A stretch of 64,000 bases of DNA from JAFEDN01 sp963832945 (GCA_963832945.1 CAWHVV010000004.1:62001-126000); one strand, 5' to 3'. Counted from the first letter of the stretch, positions 1-8,548 are shown. Program-made: numbers and translations. The notes: generated by a model from the sequence alone, not told the origin.

Positions 1-1
1 A

Positions 2-874
2 AATCTAAGTCAACTTAACTGCTTTATTAAAGTCGCTGAATTTAAAAATTTCACAGTGGCCGCTAAAATGCTCCATCTCAGTACTACTGCTGTGAGTAAA
101 CAAATAAAAAATTTAGAACATTTAATTGGAGAACAGGTTTTAATCCGCAATACCCGAAGCGTGCAACTCACAGAATTTGGAGAATTATTCTATCAACGAT
201 GTAAAGCCATTGATAATGAGCTGAGAATGCTTGAACAATTTATTGAATCAAAGAAGGATGAGCCTCAAGGAAATTTAAAAATCTTAGCGAATGCTATTTT
301 ATCAAAAAAATTTATTATGGATCATTTACAAAAATATATGAAAAATTACCCCAAAGTGACTTTAGAGATTGTTTTCTCACAGTTTTATACTGATCTGTCA
401 CGTCAAGATTTTGATATCATGGTCGGATTTCCAACCTATACGCCGTTCACAGAACCATTAAAATTTAGAAAAATGTATGAGGTAAATAATATTGTCTGTG
501 CATCACCTAAGTTTATCAAAAAATATGGGTTGCCGAAAACCGGTACCGATTTATTGAAATTTAAGATCATTGGTCACGGAGAGTATAAGCCCAATTACTC
601 ATTTCCACTCGCTGATGGTAATTTTCTGACGACAGCTACTCCTATTCTATATTTGTCAGATTTTGATGCCGTTACTCAAGCAGGTCTTGGCGGGATCGGG
701 CTATTTTTGACGGGTGATCTTTTAGCTCAGGCATGGCTTGATTCTGGTGATTTGATTCAAATATTGCCTCAATATAAATTTAAACGGCATGAAATTTTTA
801 TGTTCTACCGTTCCTATAATTTCGAATTACCTAAGATAAGATCTTTTATCGATTTTTATGCTAAAAATATTTAA
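2..874 (+). CDS. LysR-family transcriptional regulator (5' end cut by window edge)
   Basis: The reading frame is open from base 2, so the gene begins before the window; a GTG at 56 lies inside the protein. The first visible residues (NLSQLNCFIKVAEFKNFTVA) are the opening of a LysR winged helix-turn-helix, followed by the recognition-helix stretch AAKMLHLSTTAVSKQIKNLE. About 290 residues are visible, close to full family length, so only one or two codons are missing. Residues from about 90 onward fit the periplasmic-binding-protein-like effector domain. LysR proteins bind DNA as tetramers and respond to a small molecule; the target genes cannot be inferred here because the divergent neighbour is outside the window. 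Confidence 0.9.
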   Translation, partial: NLSQLNCFIKVAEFKNFTVAAKMLHLSTTAVSKQIKNLEHLIGEQVLIRNTRSVQLTEFGELFYQRCKAIDNELRMLEQFIESKKDEPQGNLKILANAILSKKFIMDHLQKYMKNYPKVTLEIVFSQFYTDLSRQDFDIMVGFPTYTPFTEPLKFRKMYEVNNIVCASPKFIKKYGLPKTGTDLLKFKIIGHGEYKPNYSFPLADGNFLTTATPILYLSDFDAVTQAGLGGIGLFLTGDLLAQAWLDSGDLIQILPQYKFKRHEIFMFYRSYNFELPKIRSFIDFYAKNI

Positions 875-927
875 TTTTTTATTTTAGCAATTCTGAGTTG
901 ATAGTTCCATGGCGAACAAATTCTAAC

Positions 928-1092
928 CAGCAATTCCCGCTGAGTACAGCGAAAATTGCTTCCTGTTTTTATCCTGCGCTCGGCGGAGCCGATGCTCGGA
1001 ATGAAGGGGGAGAATCGCGATTCTCCCCCTTGCGATCCCCCATCGCGGGGATAATTTTCTACGAAAATTATTTTTTTATAAGGGTGATTTAA
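928..1092 (+). repeat. Hairpin repeat (MITE-like), copy A, 3'-truncated
   Basis: Starts with the terminal repeat CAGCAATTCCCGCTGAGTAC and keeps the core (TCCTGCGCTCGGCGGAGCC, then a GGGGGAG...CTCCCCC hairpin tipped AATCGCGATT) and the ATAATTTTC-TAC-GAAAATTAT hairpin. It stops at GGGTGATTTAA and lacks the right terminal repeat present in full copies (2494-2699, 50636-50840). A 64-codon reading frame crosses the repeat but recurs in other copies and is not a gene. The repeat fills most of the 320-bp gap before the next gene. Confidence 0.9.
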
Positions 1093-1125
1093 CGATAATC
1101 ATGTTTGTCTGCATACTCAATTTTT

Positions 1126-1154
1126 TTGACTCTTGTATTTTTATCATGTATCAT
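1126..1154 (+). promoter_or_regulatory. Sigma-70-type promoter of the orphan gene at 1195
   Basis: TTGACT (1126-1131), a 17-bp spacer and TATCAT (1149-1154). A strong ribosome binding site (AGAGGAGAT) follows just before the ATG at 1195. The promoter lies 33 bp past the end of repeat copy A. Confidence 0.6.
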
Positions 1155-1194
1155 AAAAACAAAATTAATAAAAGATTAAAAAGAGGAGATACAA

Positions 1195-2346
1195 ATGCAA
1201 GAAGATAATAAAATTTCTGGTGATACTACTGTTAGTGATCCGGTGCGTGTCGCCGCTGCAAAGCTTTTAAACAAGCATTCTGTTCAGCTACTTCACCTGG
1301 AAGATATGGTTGATGGTGGCGAACTCCGTGAATCTGTTTTGCAGAGAGCGGTGAATATGTTCGCTAAAAATATTTGGGCAGCTTTATTAGCTATTGTAAA
1401 AGGACATGAACTCTTTGAACCCTTCGTCATAAAGTCTGGTCTGGGGGGGATGGGGAGAGTCCTGGAGGGAGTTCATCCTACCCCCATGACAGTATTAGAA
1501 ACCCTGGTCATTAAAAATGGAAGTGATTTCAAAATATTGGTAAATGAAGCCAATGAAAGATCTATATTCAGGGGATTAATGAGTATCACGTCTCTCTTAA
1601 ATTTAATAAAGGAAGTACCTGCATTAATAGAAAAAAAGTATGAACCTCTTAAATTGACTAGTGAAGCTAAAATTAACGCCGATAATGATATTCCTTCATG
1701 TTGTGGGTTCCAGTATATTTATAAGAAAGTATATAGTATTGGTCTAGACAAAAATTTCAGCACAATCGAGCAAATCGTAAAACACGCTGGGGAAAAAGAA
1801 AATAGCAAGATAAAAATAATCTTAGAAACGTTAGGGCTAACCTATCAAATTAAGATGGACCTTGCTGTACTTAGTAATTATTTGTTACCTGGGCTTATTG
1901 ATATCATCGACTCTTATCTTCCCAAGGATTGTATTAAAATTTATCAAGATGACTCGAAACGAGAATATTTAGTAAACAGTGAAATTGACAGCCTTTTTCC
2001 AACTTACTTAAGTGCGTCGAAGAAATTTTTACAAGAGCTATTAAAACCTTTCATTACCAAAAAAATCGGTGTTTGGAGGTATTTTGATAAAAAAGGGGGA
2101 TATGAGATTGGTGTTAACGGGCGATCTGAGCAGCCTGGTATAGCTTCTGATGAGATGATGGTTTTATTGCAAAAAGGTAATCAATTAATTGTATTAGACA
2201 AATCGAACAGCTATCTGCCTTTTAACGCAACAAAATCTGCGGAGATTATTATTGAATTGGCGCAGTTTATTCGACAGAACGACCTCGAACACGTCATTCG
2301 AGAAATGAACAAGGGCTTTCCCGAGAATACTTTAAAGTATTTTTAA
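1195..2346 (+). CDS. Orphan protein of unknown function, 383 aa
   Basis: I do not recognise a family. The start is well supported by AGAGGAG six to seven bases upstream and a near-consensus promoter. The product looks soluble and mostly helical, with no signal peptide and no clear membrane segment. A hydrophobic helix pair lies near residues 50-75 and a charged, lysine-rich stretch in the middle (about 150-215). The C-terminus (HVIREMNKGFPENTLKYF) has no obvious secretion signal. The gene is monocistronic, AT-rich, and boxed in by repeat copies A and B, which suggests an acquired accessory gene. An effector role is only a guess from context. Confidence 0.75.
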   Translation: MQEDNKISGDTTVSDPVRVAAAKLLNKHSVQLLHLEDMVDGGELRESVLQRAVNMFAKNIWAALLAIVKGHELFEPFVIKSGLGGMGRVLEGVHPTPMTVLETLVIKNGSDFKILVNEANERSIFRGLMSITSLLNLIKEVPALIEKKYEPLKLTSEAKINADNDIPSCCGFQYIYKKVYSIGLDKNFSTIEQIVKHAGEKENSKIKIILETLGLTYQIKMDLAVLSNYLLPGLIDIIDSYLPKDCIKIYQDDSKREYLVNSEIDSLFPTYLSASKKFLQELLKPFITKKIGVWRYFDKKGGYEIGVNGRSEQPGIASDEMMVLLQKGNQLIVLDKSNSYLPFNATKSAEIIIELAQFIRQNDLEHVIREMNKGFPENTLKYF

Positions 2347-2414
2347 TGGTTGGTAAGCGATTGGCGGCGGGCTAGGGATTTAGCCCGGCCGCGACCTGAG
2401 TCATATCAATTCGA

Positions 2415-2452
2415 TTTATAGCTCATAATATGATAGCATTATGAGCTATAAA
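2415..2452. other. Perfect 15-bp inverted repeat (stem-loop)
   Basis: TTTATAGCTCATAAT (2415-2429), an 8-base loop, then its exact reverse complement (2438-2452). There is no long T run on either strand, so this is not a textbook terminator. A second short hairpin, CGGGCTA/TAGCCCG at 2368-2387, sits just after the stop codon of the gene ending at 2346. Either may end transcription of that gene; the perfect arms could also be a protein-binding site. Confidence 0.55.
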
Positions 2453-2493
2453 TAGAGGATTTATAACTCCTGAAATGGAACTGGCAACAAGAA

Positions 2494-2699
2494 CAGCAAT
2501 TCCCGGTGAATTTTAACTGGTTGAATAATAGAAATAAACCTGCCTTTATTAAAGATAATTTTCGTAGAAAATCTTTGCCCGATGGGGGATCGCAAGGGGG
2601 AGAGAGCTTCGCTCCTCCCCCTTCATTCCGAGCATCGGCTCCGCCGAGCGCAGGATAAAAACAGGAAGCAATTTTCGCTGTACTCAGCGGGAATTGCTG
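2494..2699 (-). mobile_element. Hairpin repeat (MITE-like), copy B, full length
   Basis: A complete copy in reverse orientation, bounded by CAGCAATTCCCGGTG on the left and CGGGAATTGCTG on the right. Inside are the AAGGGGGAG hairpin, tipped here with AGCTTCGCT, the GCGCTCGGCGGAGCC hairpin and the end hairpin. It is about 206 bp. No clear target-site duplication remains: CAACAAGAA on one side, AAATGCTTT on the other. A 97-codon reading frame spans it and is spurious. Confidence 0.9.
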
Positions 2700-2951
2700 A
2701 AATGCTTTGTGTTTGCTTGCATTTGCTTTCACTTTTATTCTATCCAGGCAGCTGATTCCCTACGAGCGTGTAGAGGACTATTTTGACAGGGAGATCGTAG
2801 GCGCCTGCGGTATATATTGGCTGGCGTCACGAGAAATGTACAATTGTTGATTTATAGTGGAATACAGAGTAACATGTATTTTACTACAAATATGCAAATG
2901 TATGTTTCTAGTAAAAATACACTCTATGCCCTCAAGCAAGGCTAAATTGAT
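2700..2951. promoter_or_regulatory. Intergenic region with an operator-like inverted repeat
   Basis: No gene is visible in these 250 bases. TGTATTTTACTA (2875-2886) and TAGTAAAAATACA (2909-2921) form an inverted repeat with one extra A, around a 22-base spacer, 30 bases before the ATPase start. This could be a binding site or an mRNA hairpin. The rest shows no recognisable promoter pair. Confidence 0.35.
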
Positions 2952-4382
2952 ATGATTTTAGAATTTATTGGGCGTCAGGAAGAGCTGGAAAAGCTTAACC
3001 GCCTGTTACAGCAAAGAAGCGCAAGCCTGGTGGTCGTCAGAGGGAGGCGGCGCATCGGGAAAAGCCGTCTCGTTAAAGAATTTGCCAAGGATTATTTATT
3101 TTATGATTTCGCCGGGCTCCCACCGACTTCGATGACGACCGCTCAATCTCAGCGTGAAGAATTCACCCGGCAATTGGAAGAAAAACTCGAATTAACAGGA
3201 ATCAAGAGCGACGATTGGGGCGACTTGTTTACGGTACTGGCCAGGCATACCAGGAAAGGAAAAATTGTTATTTTGCTCGATGAAATTTCTTGGATGGGCA
3301 GCAAAGACCCTGATTTTTTGGGCAAACTAAAAAATGCGTGGGATATGCAATTGAGCAATAATCCCAAGCTTGTCCTGGTTTTGTGTGGTTCGGTTTCTGC
3401 CTGGATTGAAAAAAATATTATTAATAGCACCGGGTTTGTTGGGCGAATAGCGTTGCCGCTGACCCTGGATGAATTGCCGCTTGTTGAGTGTAACCACTTT
3501 TGGGATAAATACGGAGAAGGTGTTTCCGCGTATGAAAAATTTAAAATCCTGTCGGTGACCGGCGGGATACCGCGCTATCTTGAGTTGATGAATCCGAAGC
3601 ATTCTGCCGAAGAAAATATCAAGCAATTATGTTTTGTCGATTCAGGCGCGTTGGTCAATGAATTTGAACACATCTTTATGGATATTTTTTCAAAACGCAG
3701 CAAATTATATAAAAATATCCTCGAGCAATTGACGAATGGCAGCCTAACTCAGGAAATCTTATCTAAAAAAATGAACCTCCCTAGAACGGGTGAGCTCAGT
3801 GAATATCTGGATGATTTAGTGTTAAGTGGTTTTATTACCCGTGATTTTACCTGGCATTTAAAAACCGGAAAAATTTCTAAATTAAGCCGTTACCGGTTAA
3901 GAGATAATTACGTGAGATTTTATTTAAAATATATATTGCCCAATAAGGTAAAAATAGAGAAAAAGAATTTTCACTTAAAAACGTTAACTGCCTTGCCGGG
4001 ATGGGATGCTATTATGGGTTTTCAATTTGAGAATCTGGTTTTAAATAACCATCAATCCATGATTAAGTTGTTGAGAATATATCCCGAGGATTTGGTGTTT
4101 GACAATCCTTTTTTCCAGAGGAAGACCAGTCGAATGCCAGGTTGTCAAATTGATTACCTTGTCCAAACTCGTTTTAATAGCGTGTATGTGTGTGAGATTA
4201 AATTCTCAAGGTTTGAGATCACCGCTGATATCATTGTGGAAATGAGAGAAAAACTAAAGAGATTGAAATTACCCCGGCATTTTTCCTATCGCCCGGTATT
4301 AATTCACGTTAACGGCGTTCGGGAAGACGTCGTTGACAGCGGATTTTTTTCAGAAATCATTGATTTCAGCCAATTGTTGTAG
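2952..4382 (+). CDS. AAA-type ATPase of the archaeal ATPase_2/DUF234 group
   Basis: 476 aa, matching the usual size of this group. FIGRQEELEKL opens the protein, the Walker A loop GRRRIGKS is at about 31-38, and Walker B (IVILLDEISWM) is near residue 105-115. A winged-helix-like stretch follows (about 270-330), and the C-terminal part carries GCQIDYLV...VYVCEIKFS, the D-(E)xK core typical of the DUF234 nuclease-like domain. In the family these are P-loop ATPases of uncertain role, often in mobile or defence contexts. The gene is alone on its strand, converges on gatB (29 bp apart) and has an inverted repeat upstream. No Shine-Dalgarno is obvious, so the ATG is chosen because the conserved FIGRQEE motif starts right after it. 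Confidence 0.85.
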   Translation: MILEFIGRQEELEKLNRLLQQRSASLVVVRGRRRIGKSRLVKEFAKDYLFYDFAGLPPTSMTTAQSQREEFTRQLEEKLELTGIKSDDWGDLFTVLARHTRKGKIVILLDEISWMGSKDPDFLGKLKNAWDMQLSNNPKLVLVLCGSVSAWIEKNIINSTGFVGRIALPLTLDELPLVECNHFWDKYGEGVSAYEKFKILSVTGGIPRYLELMNPKHSAEENIKQLCFVDSGALVNEFEHIFMDIFSKRSKLYKNILEQLTNGSLTQEILSKKMNLPRTGELSEYLDDLVLSGFITRDFTWHLKTGKISKLSRYRLRDNYVRFYLKYILPNKVKIEKKNFHLKTLTALPGWDAIMGFQFENLVLNNHQSMIKLLRIYPEDLVFDNPFFQRKTSRMPGCQIDYLVQTRFNSVYVCEIKFSRFEITADIIVEMREKLKRLKLPRHFSYRPVLIHVNGVREDVVDSGFFSEIIDFSQLL

Positions 4383-4411
4383 AAAGATACTTTTCAGGCA
4401 TGAAGTTGTCA

Positions 4412-5854
4412 TCACTGCCCGGATAATTTTTTCTTCAGCAGTTCGTTGACCTGTTGGGGATTGGCTTTGCCGCGAGTGGCTTGCATGACTTTGCCGACGA
4501 AGAAAGCAAACAGTTTGTCTTTTCCCGAACGAAATTGAGTAACCTGCTCGGGATTGCTTTGGATAATTTCGTCTATAATTTGTTCAATTGCGCCGGTATC
4601 GGTAATTTGCTTTAAGCCCTGTTTTTCAATGACCGTATCCGCGTCACTTTCGCCCTGCCAGATGGCTGCGAACACCTGTTTCGCGATGTTGTTGGAAATC
4701 GTGCCGTCTGCCACGCGTTTCAGCATCCCGCCTAATTGCGCGGCGCTGATCGGACTTTCGCGCAGATTTAAATTTTCTTTATTTAACGCGGCCGCAAGTT
4801 CACCATTCACCCAGTTGGCGATAATTTTTGGAGAAGCCCCCGGCGCGTGCTGAATCGCGGCCTCAAAGTAGTCAGCGGTTTCGCGCGACATTGCCAGTAA
4901 ATGCGCGTCGTACGGATTAAGCTGGTAGTCTTTCTGAAACCGTGCGCGTTTTTCCCAGGGCAATTCAGGGAGCGAGCTGCGAACGGTGTCGATAAAGTCC
5001 TGAGTCACGACCACCGGCAATAAATCGGGATCGGGAAAATAGCGGTAATCGTGGGCTTCTTCCTTGCTGCGCATCGGTTTGGTGACGCCGTGTACGGCGT
5101 CATACTGGCGGGTTTCCTGAGTGATTTTGCCACCCCCTTCCAGAATATCAATTTGCCGCTGGATTTCATAAATAATGGCCTGCTCAATAAACCGGAACGA
5201 ATTCAGATTCTTGAGTTCAGTGCGGGTCCCTAATCTCGGGGCGCCTTTTGGGCGGACAGAGACGTTTACGTCACAGCGGAACATGCCTTCCTGCATATTC
5301 GCTTCACTGACGCCCAAATAACGAATTAAATTATGCAGGGTTTTTAAATAGGCCACGGCTTCTTTAGCCGAACGGATATCCGGCTCGGATACGATTTCCA
5401 GCAATGGCGTGCCGGCGCGGTTGAGGTCAATGCCGGAAACACCGGCCATGCCTTCGTGAATGGATTTACCGGCGTCTTCCTCCAGATGCGCGCGAGTGAT
5501 GCCGATCTGTTTTTCAGAGCCGTCTTCCAGCACGATAGTCAAAGAACCGGGCCCTACGATGGGCAGTTCATGCTGGCTGATCTGGTAGCCTTTCGGTAAA
5601 TCAGGATAGAAGTAATTCTTGCGCGCGAAAATAGAGCGGGCGTTTATTTTTGCGTCAATGCTCAGGCCGAAACGAATAGCCAACATGATGGCCTGTCCAT
5701 TCAGAACGGGCAAAACCCCCGGTAAACCCAAATCAATCGAGCAGGCTTGCGTATTAGGCTCTGCGCCAAACGTGCAGGGCGCACCGGAAAATATTTTTGA
5801 TTTTGTGGCCAGTTGGGTATGAACCTCAAGGCCGATAACAGGTTCCCATTCCAT
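4412..5854 (-). CDS. gatB: Asp/Glu-tRNA amidotransferase subunit B
   Basis: 480 aa, normal for GatB. The N-terminal half is the kinase-like catalytic core (EPVIGLEVHTQLATKSKIFS, then ARKNYFYPDLPKGYQISQ and GITRAHLEEDAGKS). The end is the helical GatB/YqeY tail (from about residue 330) that grips tRNA. With GatA and GatC it activates and amidates misacylated Glu-tRNA(Gln) or Asp-tRNA(Asn), taking ammonia from glutamine in GatA. GatB is normally the third gene of gatCAB. Here it is on the opposite strand, separated from gatC by a DUF2141 gene and a repeat. Nothing in the sequence suggests loss of function. Confidence 0.97.
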   Translation of the reverse strand: MEWEPVIGLEVHTQLATKSKIFSGAPCTFGAEPNTQACSIDLGLPGVLPVLNGQAIMLAIRFGLSIDAKINARSIFARKNYFYPDLPKGYQISQHELPIVGPGSLTIVLEDGSEKQIGITRAHLEEDAGKSIHEGMAGVSGIDLNRAGTPLLEIVSEPDIRSAKEAVAYLKTLHNLIRYLGVSEANMQEGMFRCDVNVSVRPKGAPRLGTRTELKNLNSFRFIEQAIIYEIQRQIDILEGGGKITQETRQYDAVHGVTKPMRSKEEAHDYRYFPDPDLLPVVVTQDFIDTVRSSLPELPWEKRARFQKDYQLNPYDAHLLAMSRETADYFEAAIQHAPGASPKIIANWVNGELAAALNKENLNLRESPISAAQLGGMLKRVADGTISNNIAKQVFAAIWQGESDADTVIEKQGLKQITDTGAIEQIIDEIIQSNPEQVTQFRSGKDKLFAFFVGKVMQATRGKANPQQVNELLKKKLSGQ

Positions 5855-5976
5855 AACGACACTTTAGCACGGTGTCCGGAAGGAATACAATATTAGACTA
5901 TAATCAATAAAGGCGTTGGTGTTGAGTCTGACGCGATGATATGTGTCGTTAAAGTCTTAATTATAAGGAGATTTTT

Positions 5977-6456
5977 ATGGGATTCAAAAGGATTTTAGGT
6001 ATTCTGTTGACGCTGTTTTTGTGCTCGCCTTTGGCGAGTCCGGCCCAAACCTCCAGTAACGGGCAGGTCAGCGCCGCCGCTCAAAGCAATTTAACAGTAC
6101 AGATCCGTGGCATCAGAAGTAATCGTGGGGCTATTCGGGTGGCTTTGTTTCGCAACAAGCAAACTTATGACTCTCCAACGCCTGCGCAAAGCGCTTACCG
6201 GCGTGCCATATTACCTATCAAAAATAACAGCGCGAACTGGCAACTGGAAGTCCCTTATGGAATTTATGGTATTAAACTTTTTCACGATGAAGACAATAGC
6301 GGAAAATTGAAAAAAAGTTTTGTTGGGCGTCCCACGGAAGGCGTTGGTTTTTCCAATAACCCTAAAGTAACGACTCATGCGCCGAGCTTTGATGAAGTCA
6401 AATTCCAGGTAGGGCAGCCTCAGCAAGCTATCACTATTAATATGGTCAATCCGTAA
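5977..6456 (+). CDS. Secreted DUF2141 protein
   Basis: 159 aa. A signal peptide is clear: KR, then a hydrophobic core (ILGILLTLFLCSPLA), with likely cleavage near SPAQT. After a short linker comes the DUF2141 domain: LTVQIRGIRSNRGAIRVALF, a middle GIYGIKLFHDEDNSGKL and the end GVGFSNNPK. The family is periplasmic or secreted with no known activity; the fold is thought to be a small beta sandwich. The start has a good ribosome site (AAGGAG, seven bases before the ATG). It is divergent from gatB and followed by a 10-bp hairpin, so it is probably a single-gene transcript. Confidence 0.85.
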   Translation: MGFKRILGILLTLFLCSPLASPAQTSSNGQVSAAAQSNLTVQIRGIRSNRGAIRVALFRNKQTYDSPTPAQSAYRRAILPIKNNSANWQLEVPYGIYGIKLFHDEDNSGKLKKSFVGRPTEGVGFSNNPKVTTHAPSFDEVKFQVGQPQQAITINMVNP

Positions 6457-6480
6457 CAACAATCCACCCAGGCCAACGCA

Positions 6481-6506
6481 GAGAGTTCCCTTCAACGGGA
6501 ACTCTC
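6481..6506 (+). terminator. Stem-loop after the DUF2141 gene
   Basis: GAGAGTTCCC (6481-6490), a six-base loop TTCAAC, then GGGAACTCTC. The 10-bp stem lies 24 bp past the stop codon. Only a weak CTTA tail follows, so it may be a weak terminator or an mRNA-stabilising hairpin. It abuts the truncated end of repeat copy C. Confidence 0.5.
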
Positions 6507-6511
6507 CTTAC

Positions 6512-6632
6512 GCGATGGGGGATCGCAAGGGGGAGAGAGCTTCGCTCCTCCCCCTTCATTCCGAGCATCGGCTCCGCCGAGCGCAGGATATAAAAAGGAA
6601 GCAATTCCCGCTGTACTCAGCGGGAATTGCTG
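6512..6632 (-). repeat. Hairpin repeat (MITE-like), copy C, truncated
   Basis: Reverse orientation. It begins inside the element at GATGGGGGATCGC and runs to the terminal repeat CGGGAATTGCTG at 6632. The end hairpin is a perfect 13-bp stem in this copy (GCAATTCCCGCTG / CAGCGGGAATTGC around TACT). The last nine bases, GAATTGCTG, are repeated at once (6633-6641), and this duplicate forms the -35 box of the gatCA promoter. Confidence 0.9.
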
Positions 6633-6635
6633 GAA

Positions 6636-6664
6636 TTGCTGAAGACCGGTATTTTGAGTATACT
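6636..6664 (+). promoter_or_regulatory. gatCA promoter using repeat-derived -35
   Basis: TTGCTG (6636-6641), a 17-bp spacer, TATACT (6659-6664), about 29 bp before the gatC ATG. The -35 hexamer is the duplicated terminal repeat of copy C. Confidence 0.65.
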
Positions 6665-6692
6665 ATTCTCAGCAAAATTACCGGGAAAAATT

Positions 6693-6986
6693 ATGAGTAT
6701 AACGCCTGACGAAGTCGAAAAGATCGCGCATCTGGCGCGTTTATCTTTTAGCGATACTGAAATTCAGCCGCTCAAAAAAGATCTGGATAATATTCTCAAT
6801 CTGGTTGGGAAAATGAAAAATACGGATGTCAGCAAGGTGGAAGCTCTGGCCCATCCAATGGAAACGCCACAGCCTTTGCGTACGGACGTAGCCACAGAAG
6901 AAAATCAACGCGATTTATTCTTACAACTCGCCCCCCAAACGAAAATGGGCTTATATATCGTTCCCCAAGTGCTTGATACAGAATAA
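6693..6986 (+). CDS. gatC: Asp/Glu-tRNA amidotransferase subunit C
   Basis: 97 aa from the ATG at 6693 (MSITPDEVEKIAHLARLSFS), the normal GatC size. A longer frame begins at 6627, but it starts upstream of the promoter's -10 box and adds a non-conserved extension, so I reject that start. GatC is a small helical belt that holds GatA and GatB together. The conserved middle (DLDNILNLVGKMKNTDVSKVEALAHPM) and the end (FLQLAPQTKMGLYIVPQVLD) fit the family. gatA follows after 9 bp. Confidence 0.95.
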   Translation: MSITPDEVEKIAHLARLSFSDTEIQPLKKDLDNILNLVGKMKNTDVSKVEALAHPMETPQPLRTDVATEENQRDLFLQLAPQTKMGLYIVPQVLDTE

Positions 6987-6995
6987 AGGAAATTT

Positions 6996-8453
6996 ATGCA
7001 TAACTTCACCCTGGCAGAATTAAGCCGGCAGTTGCGGGCAAAAAAAATATCCAGCGTAGAATTAACCCGGCATTACCTGCAGCGCATCCGGCAATATGAT
7101 CCGCAGTTAAATTGCTTTGTGACTGTCACCGAAGCGCAGGCGTTGCAGCAGGCAGAAGCGGCCGATGCGCTCATCGCCGCGGGTAAAGACGGAGCGTTGA
7201 CGGGAATCCCTGTCGCGCAAAAAGATATTTTCTGCACGCAGGGCATAAAGACCAGTTGCGGTTCAAAGATGCTGGATAATTTTATCGCTCCTTATAATGC
7301 CACCAGTGTGGAACAGTTTAACGCCGCCGGGACTGTATTGCTGGGAAAAACCAACATGGATGAATTCGCCATGGGTTCTTCCAATGAAAACAGCTTTTAC
7401 GGTCCTGTGAAAAATCCCTGGGATATTACTAAAATTCCCGGAGGTTCCTCAGGTGGTTCCGCGGCCGCAGTCGCTGCCCGCTTAACGCCGGCAGCGACAG
7501 GCACTGATACCGGCGGTTCGATTCGGCAGCCGGCGGCATTATGCGGTGTCACGGGTTTAAAGCCGACTTATGGACGTGTGTCCCGGTATGGCATGATCGC
7601 GTTTGCATCCAGTCTGGACCAGGGCGGACCACTGGCGCAGACCGCCGAAGATGCCGCCCTGCTATTGGGCGTTATGGCCGGTTATGATCCCCGGGATTCC
7701 ACCAGTATTGATCAACCCGTGCCTGATTATACGCAATTTCTCAATGATGATTTGCAGGGTCTGAAAATAGGCCTGCCTGTGGAATATTTTGGCGACGGCC
7801 TGGATCCTGCTATCGCCAAATCCATAGACGAGCTGATCAAAGTGCTGGAGAAATTGGGCGCTAAAACTTTTCAGATCAGTCTGCCGAACACGAACCTTGC
7901 CGCTTCAGTATATTACGTATTGGCTCCGGCTGAATGTTCATCGAATTTAGCCCGCTACGATGGCGTGCGGTATGGTTACCGTTGCAAGGATCCCGTTAAT
8001 TTGGAAGATTTATACAAGCGTTCACGGAGCGAAGGCTTTGGCAGGGAAGTGAAACGGCGTATTTTAATCGGTACCTATGTATTGTCTTCGGGATTTTACG
8101 ACGCCTATTATTCCCGCGCCCAAAAAATTCGGCGACTGATTCGCGATGATTTTACCGAAGCATTTAAAAAAGTGGATGTTATTTTAACGCCGTCCACGCC
8201 CACGCCGGCATTTAATATCGGCGAAAAAATGACCGATCCGGTGGCGATGTATCTTTCCGATGTCTATACCATCGCCGTTAATTTAGCAGGCATTCCTGGA
8301 TTATCCTTTCCCATGGGTTTCAGCCAGTCTGGTTTGCCCTTAGGTGGACAGTTGATTGGCGCCTATTTTTCCGAAGCGAGGTTACTCAATATAGCCCATC
8401 GTTATCAACAGGAAACCGATTGGCATCAGCGCACTCCGCCCAGCTTTATATAA
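6996..8453 (+). CDS. gatA: Asp/Glu-tRNA amidotransferase subunit A
   Basis: 485 aa, full length. It is an amidase-signature enzyme that hydrolyses glutamine and channels ammonia to GatB. The catalytic triad is visible: Lys76 in PVAQKDIF, cis-Ser151 in PGGSSGGSAA and nucleophile Ser175 in GTDTGGSIRQPAA. The start has AAAGGAAAT at a good distance. It is co-transcribed with gatC. A truncated repeat (copy D) begins 11 bp after the stop. Confidence 0.97.
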   Translation: MHNFTLAELSRQLRAKKISSVELTRHYLQRIRQYDPQLNCFVTVTEAQALQQAEAADALIAAGKDGALTGIPVAQKDIFCTQGIKTSCGSKMLDNFIAPYNATSVEQFNAAGTVLLGKTNMDEFAMGSSNENSFYGPVKNPWDITKIPGGSSGGSAAAVAARLTPAATGTDTGGSIRQPAALCGVTGLKPTYGRVSRYGMIAFASSLDQGGPLAQTAEDAALLLGVMAGYDPRDSTSIDQPVPDYTQFLNDDLQGLKIGLPVEYFGDGLDPAIAKSIDELIKVLEKLGAKTFQISLPNTNLAASVYYVLAPAECSSNLARYDGVRYGYRCKDPVNLEDLYKRSRSEGFGREVKRRILIGTYVLSSGFYDAYYSRAQKIRRLIRDDFTEAFKKVDVILTPSTPTPAFNIGEKMTDPVAMYLSDVYTIAVNLAGIPGLSFPMGFSQSGLPLGGQLIGAYFSEARLLNIAHRYQQETDWHQRTPPSFI

Positions 8454-8464
8454 CCATGCGGGGG

Positions 8465-8537
8465 CATTCCGAGCATCGGTTCAGCCGAGCGCAGGATATA
8501 AACAGGAGCAATTATCGCTGTATTCAGCGAGAATTGC
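8465..8537 (-). repeat. Hairpin repeat (MITE-like), copy D, remnant
   Basis: Only the terminal third remains: CATTCCGAGCATCGG, GCGCAGGATATAAACAGG and a decayed end hairpin (GCAATTATCGCTG / CAGCGAGAATTGC). The GCGGGAGG just after it serves as the ribosome binding site of the next gene. Several bases differ from the consensus, so this looks like an old copy. Confidence 0.8.
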
Positions 8538-8548
8538 GGGAGGCTATC

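Noticed and set aside
898..1092. 64-codon reading frame over repeat copy A (with related frames at 2439-2732, 6515-6709, 8426-8659, 40446-40799 and 46908-47306)
   Set aside because: The same peptide pieces (QFPLSTAKIASCFYPALGGADARNEGG) recur because the repeat lacks stops in that frame; they change with flanking sequence and have no ribosome site.
2361..2390. Hairpin CGGGCTA/TAGCCCG considered as a Rho-independent terminator
   Set aside because: No T run follows on either strand, so only weak terminator function could be claimed.
2750..2830. Possible tRNA-like segment before the DUF234 ATPase
   Set aside because: No cloverleaf, T-loop or acceptor stem could be formed; no tRNA gene was seen anywhere in the window.
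8420..8548. Longer DUF4239 protein beginning at 8420
   Set aside because: The extra 43 residues are encoded by the end of gatA and by repeat copy D, and the ATG at 8549 has a clear GGGAGG.
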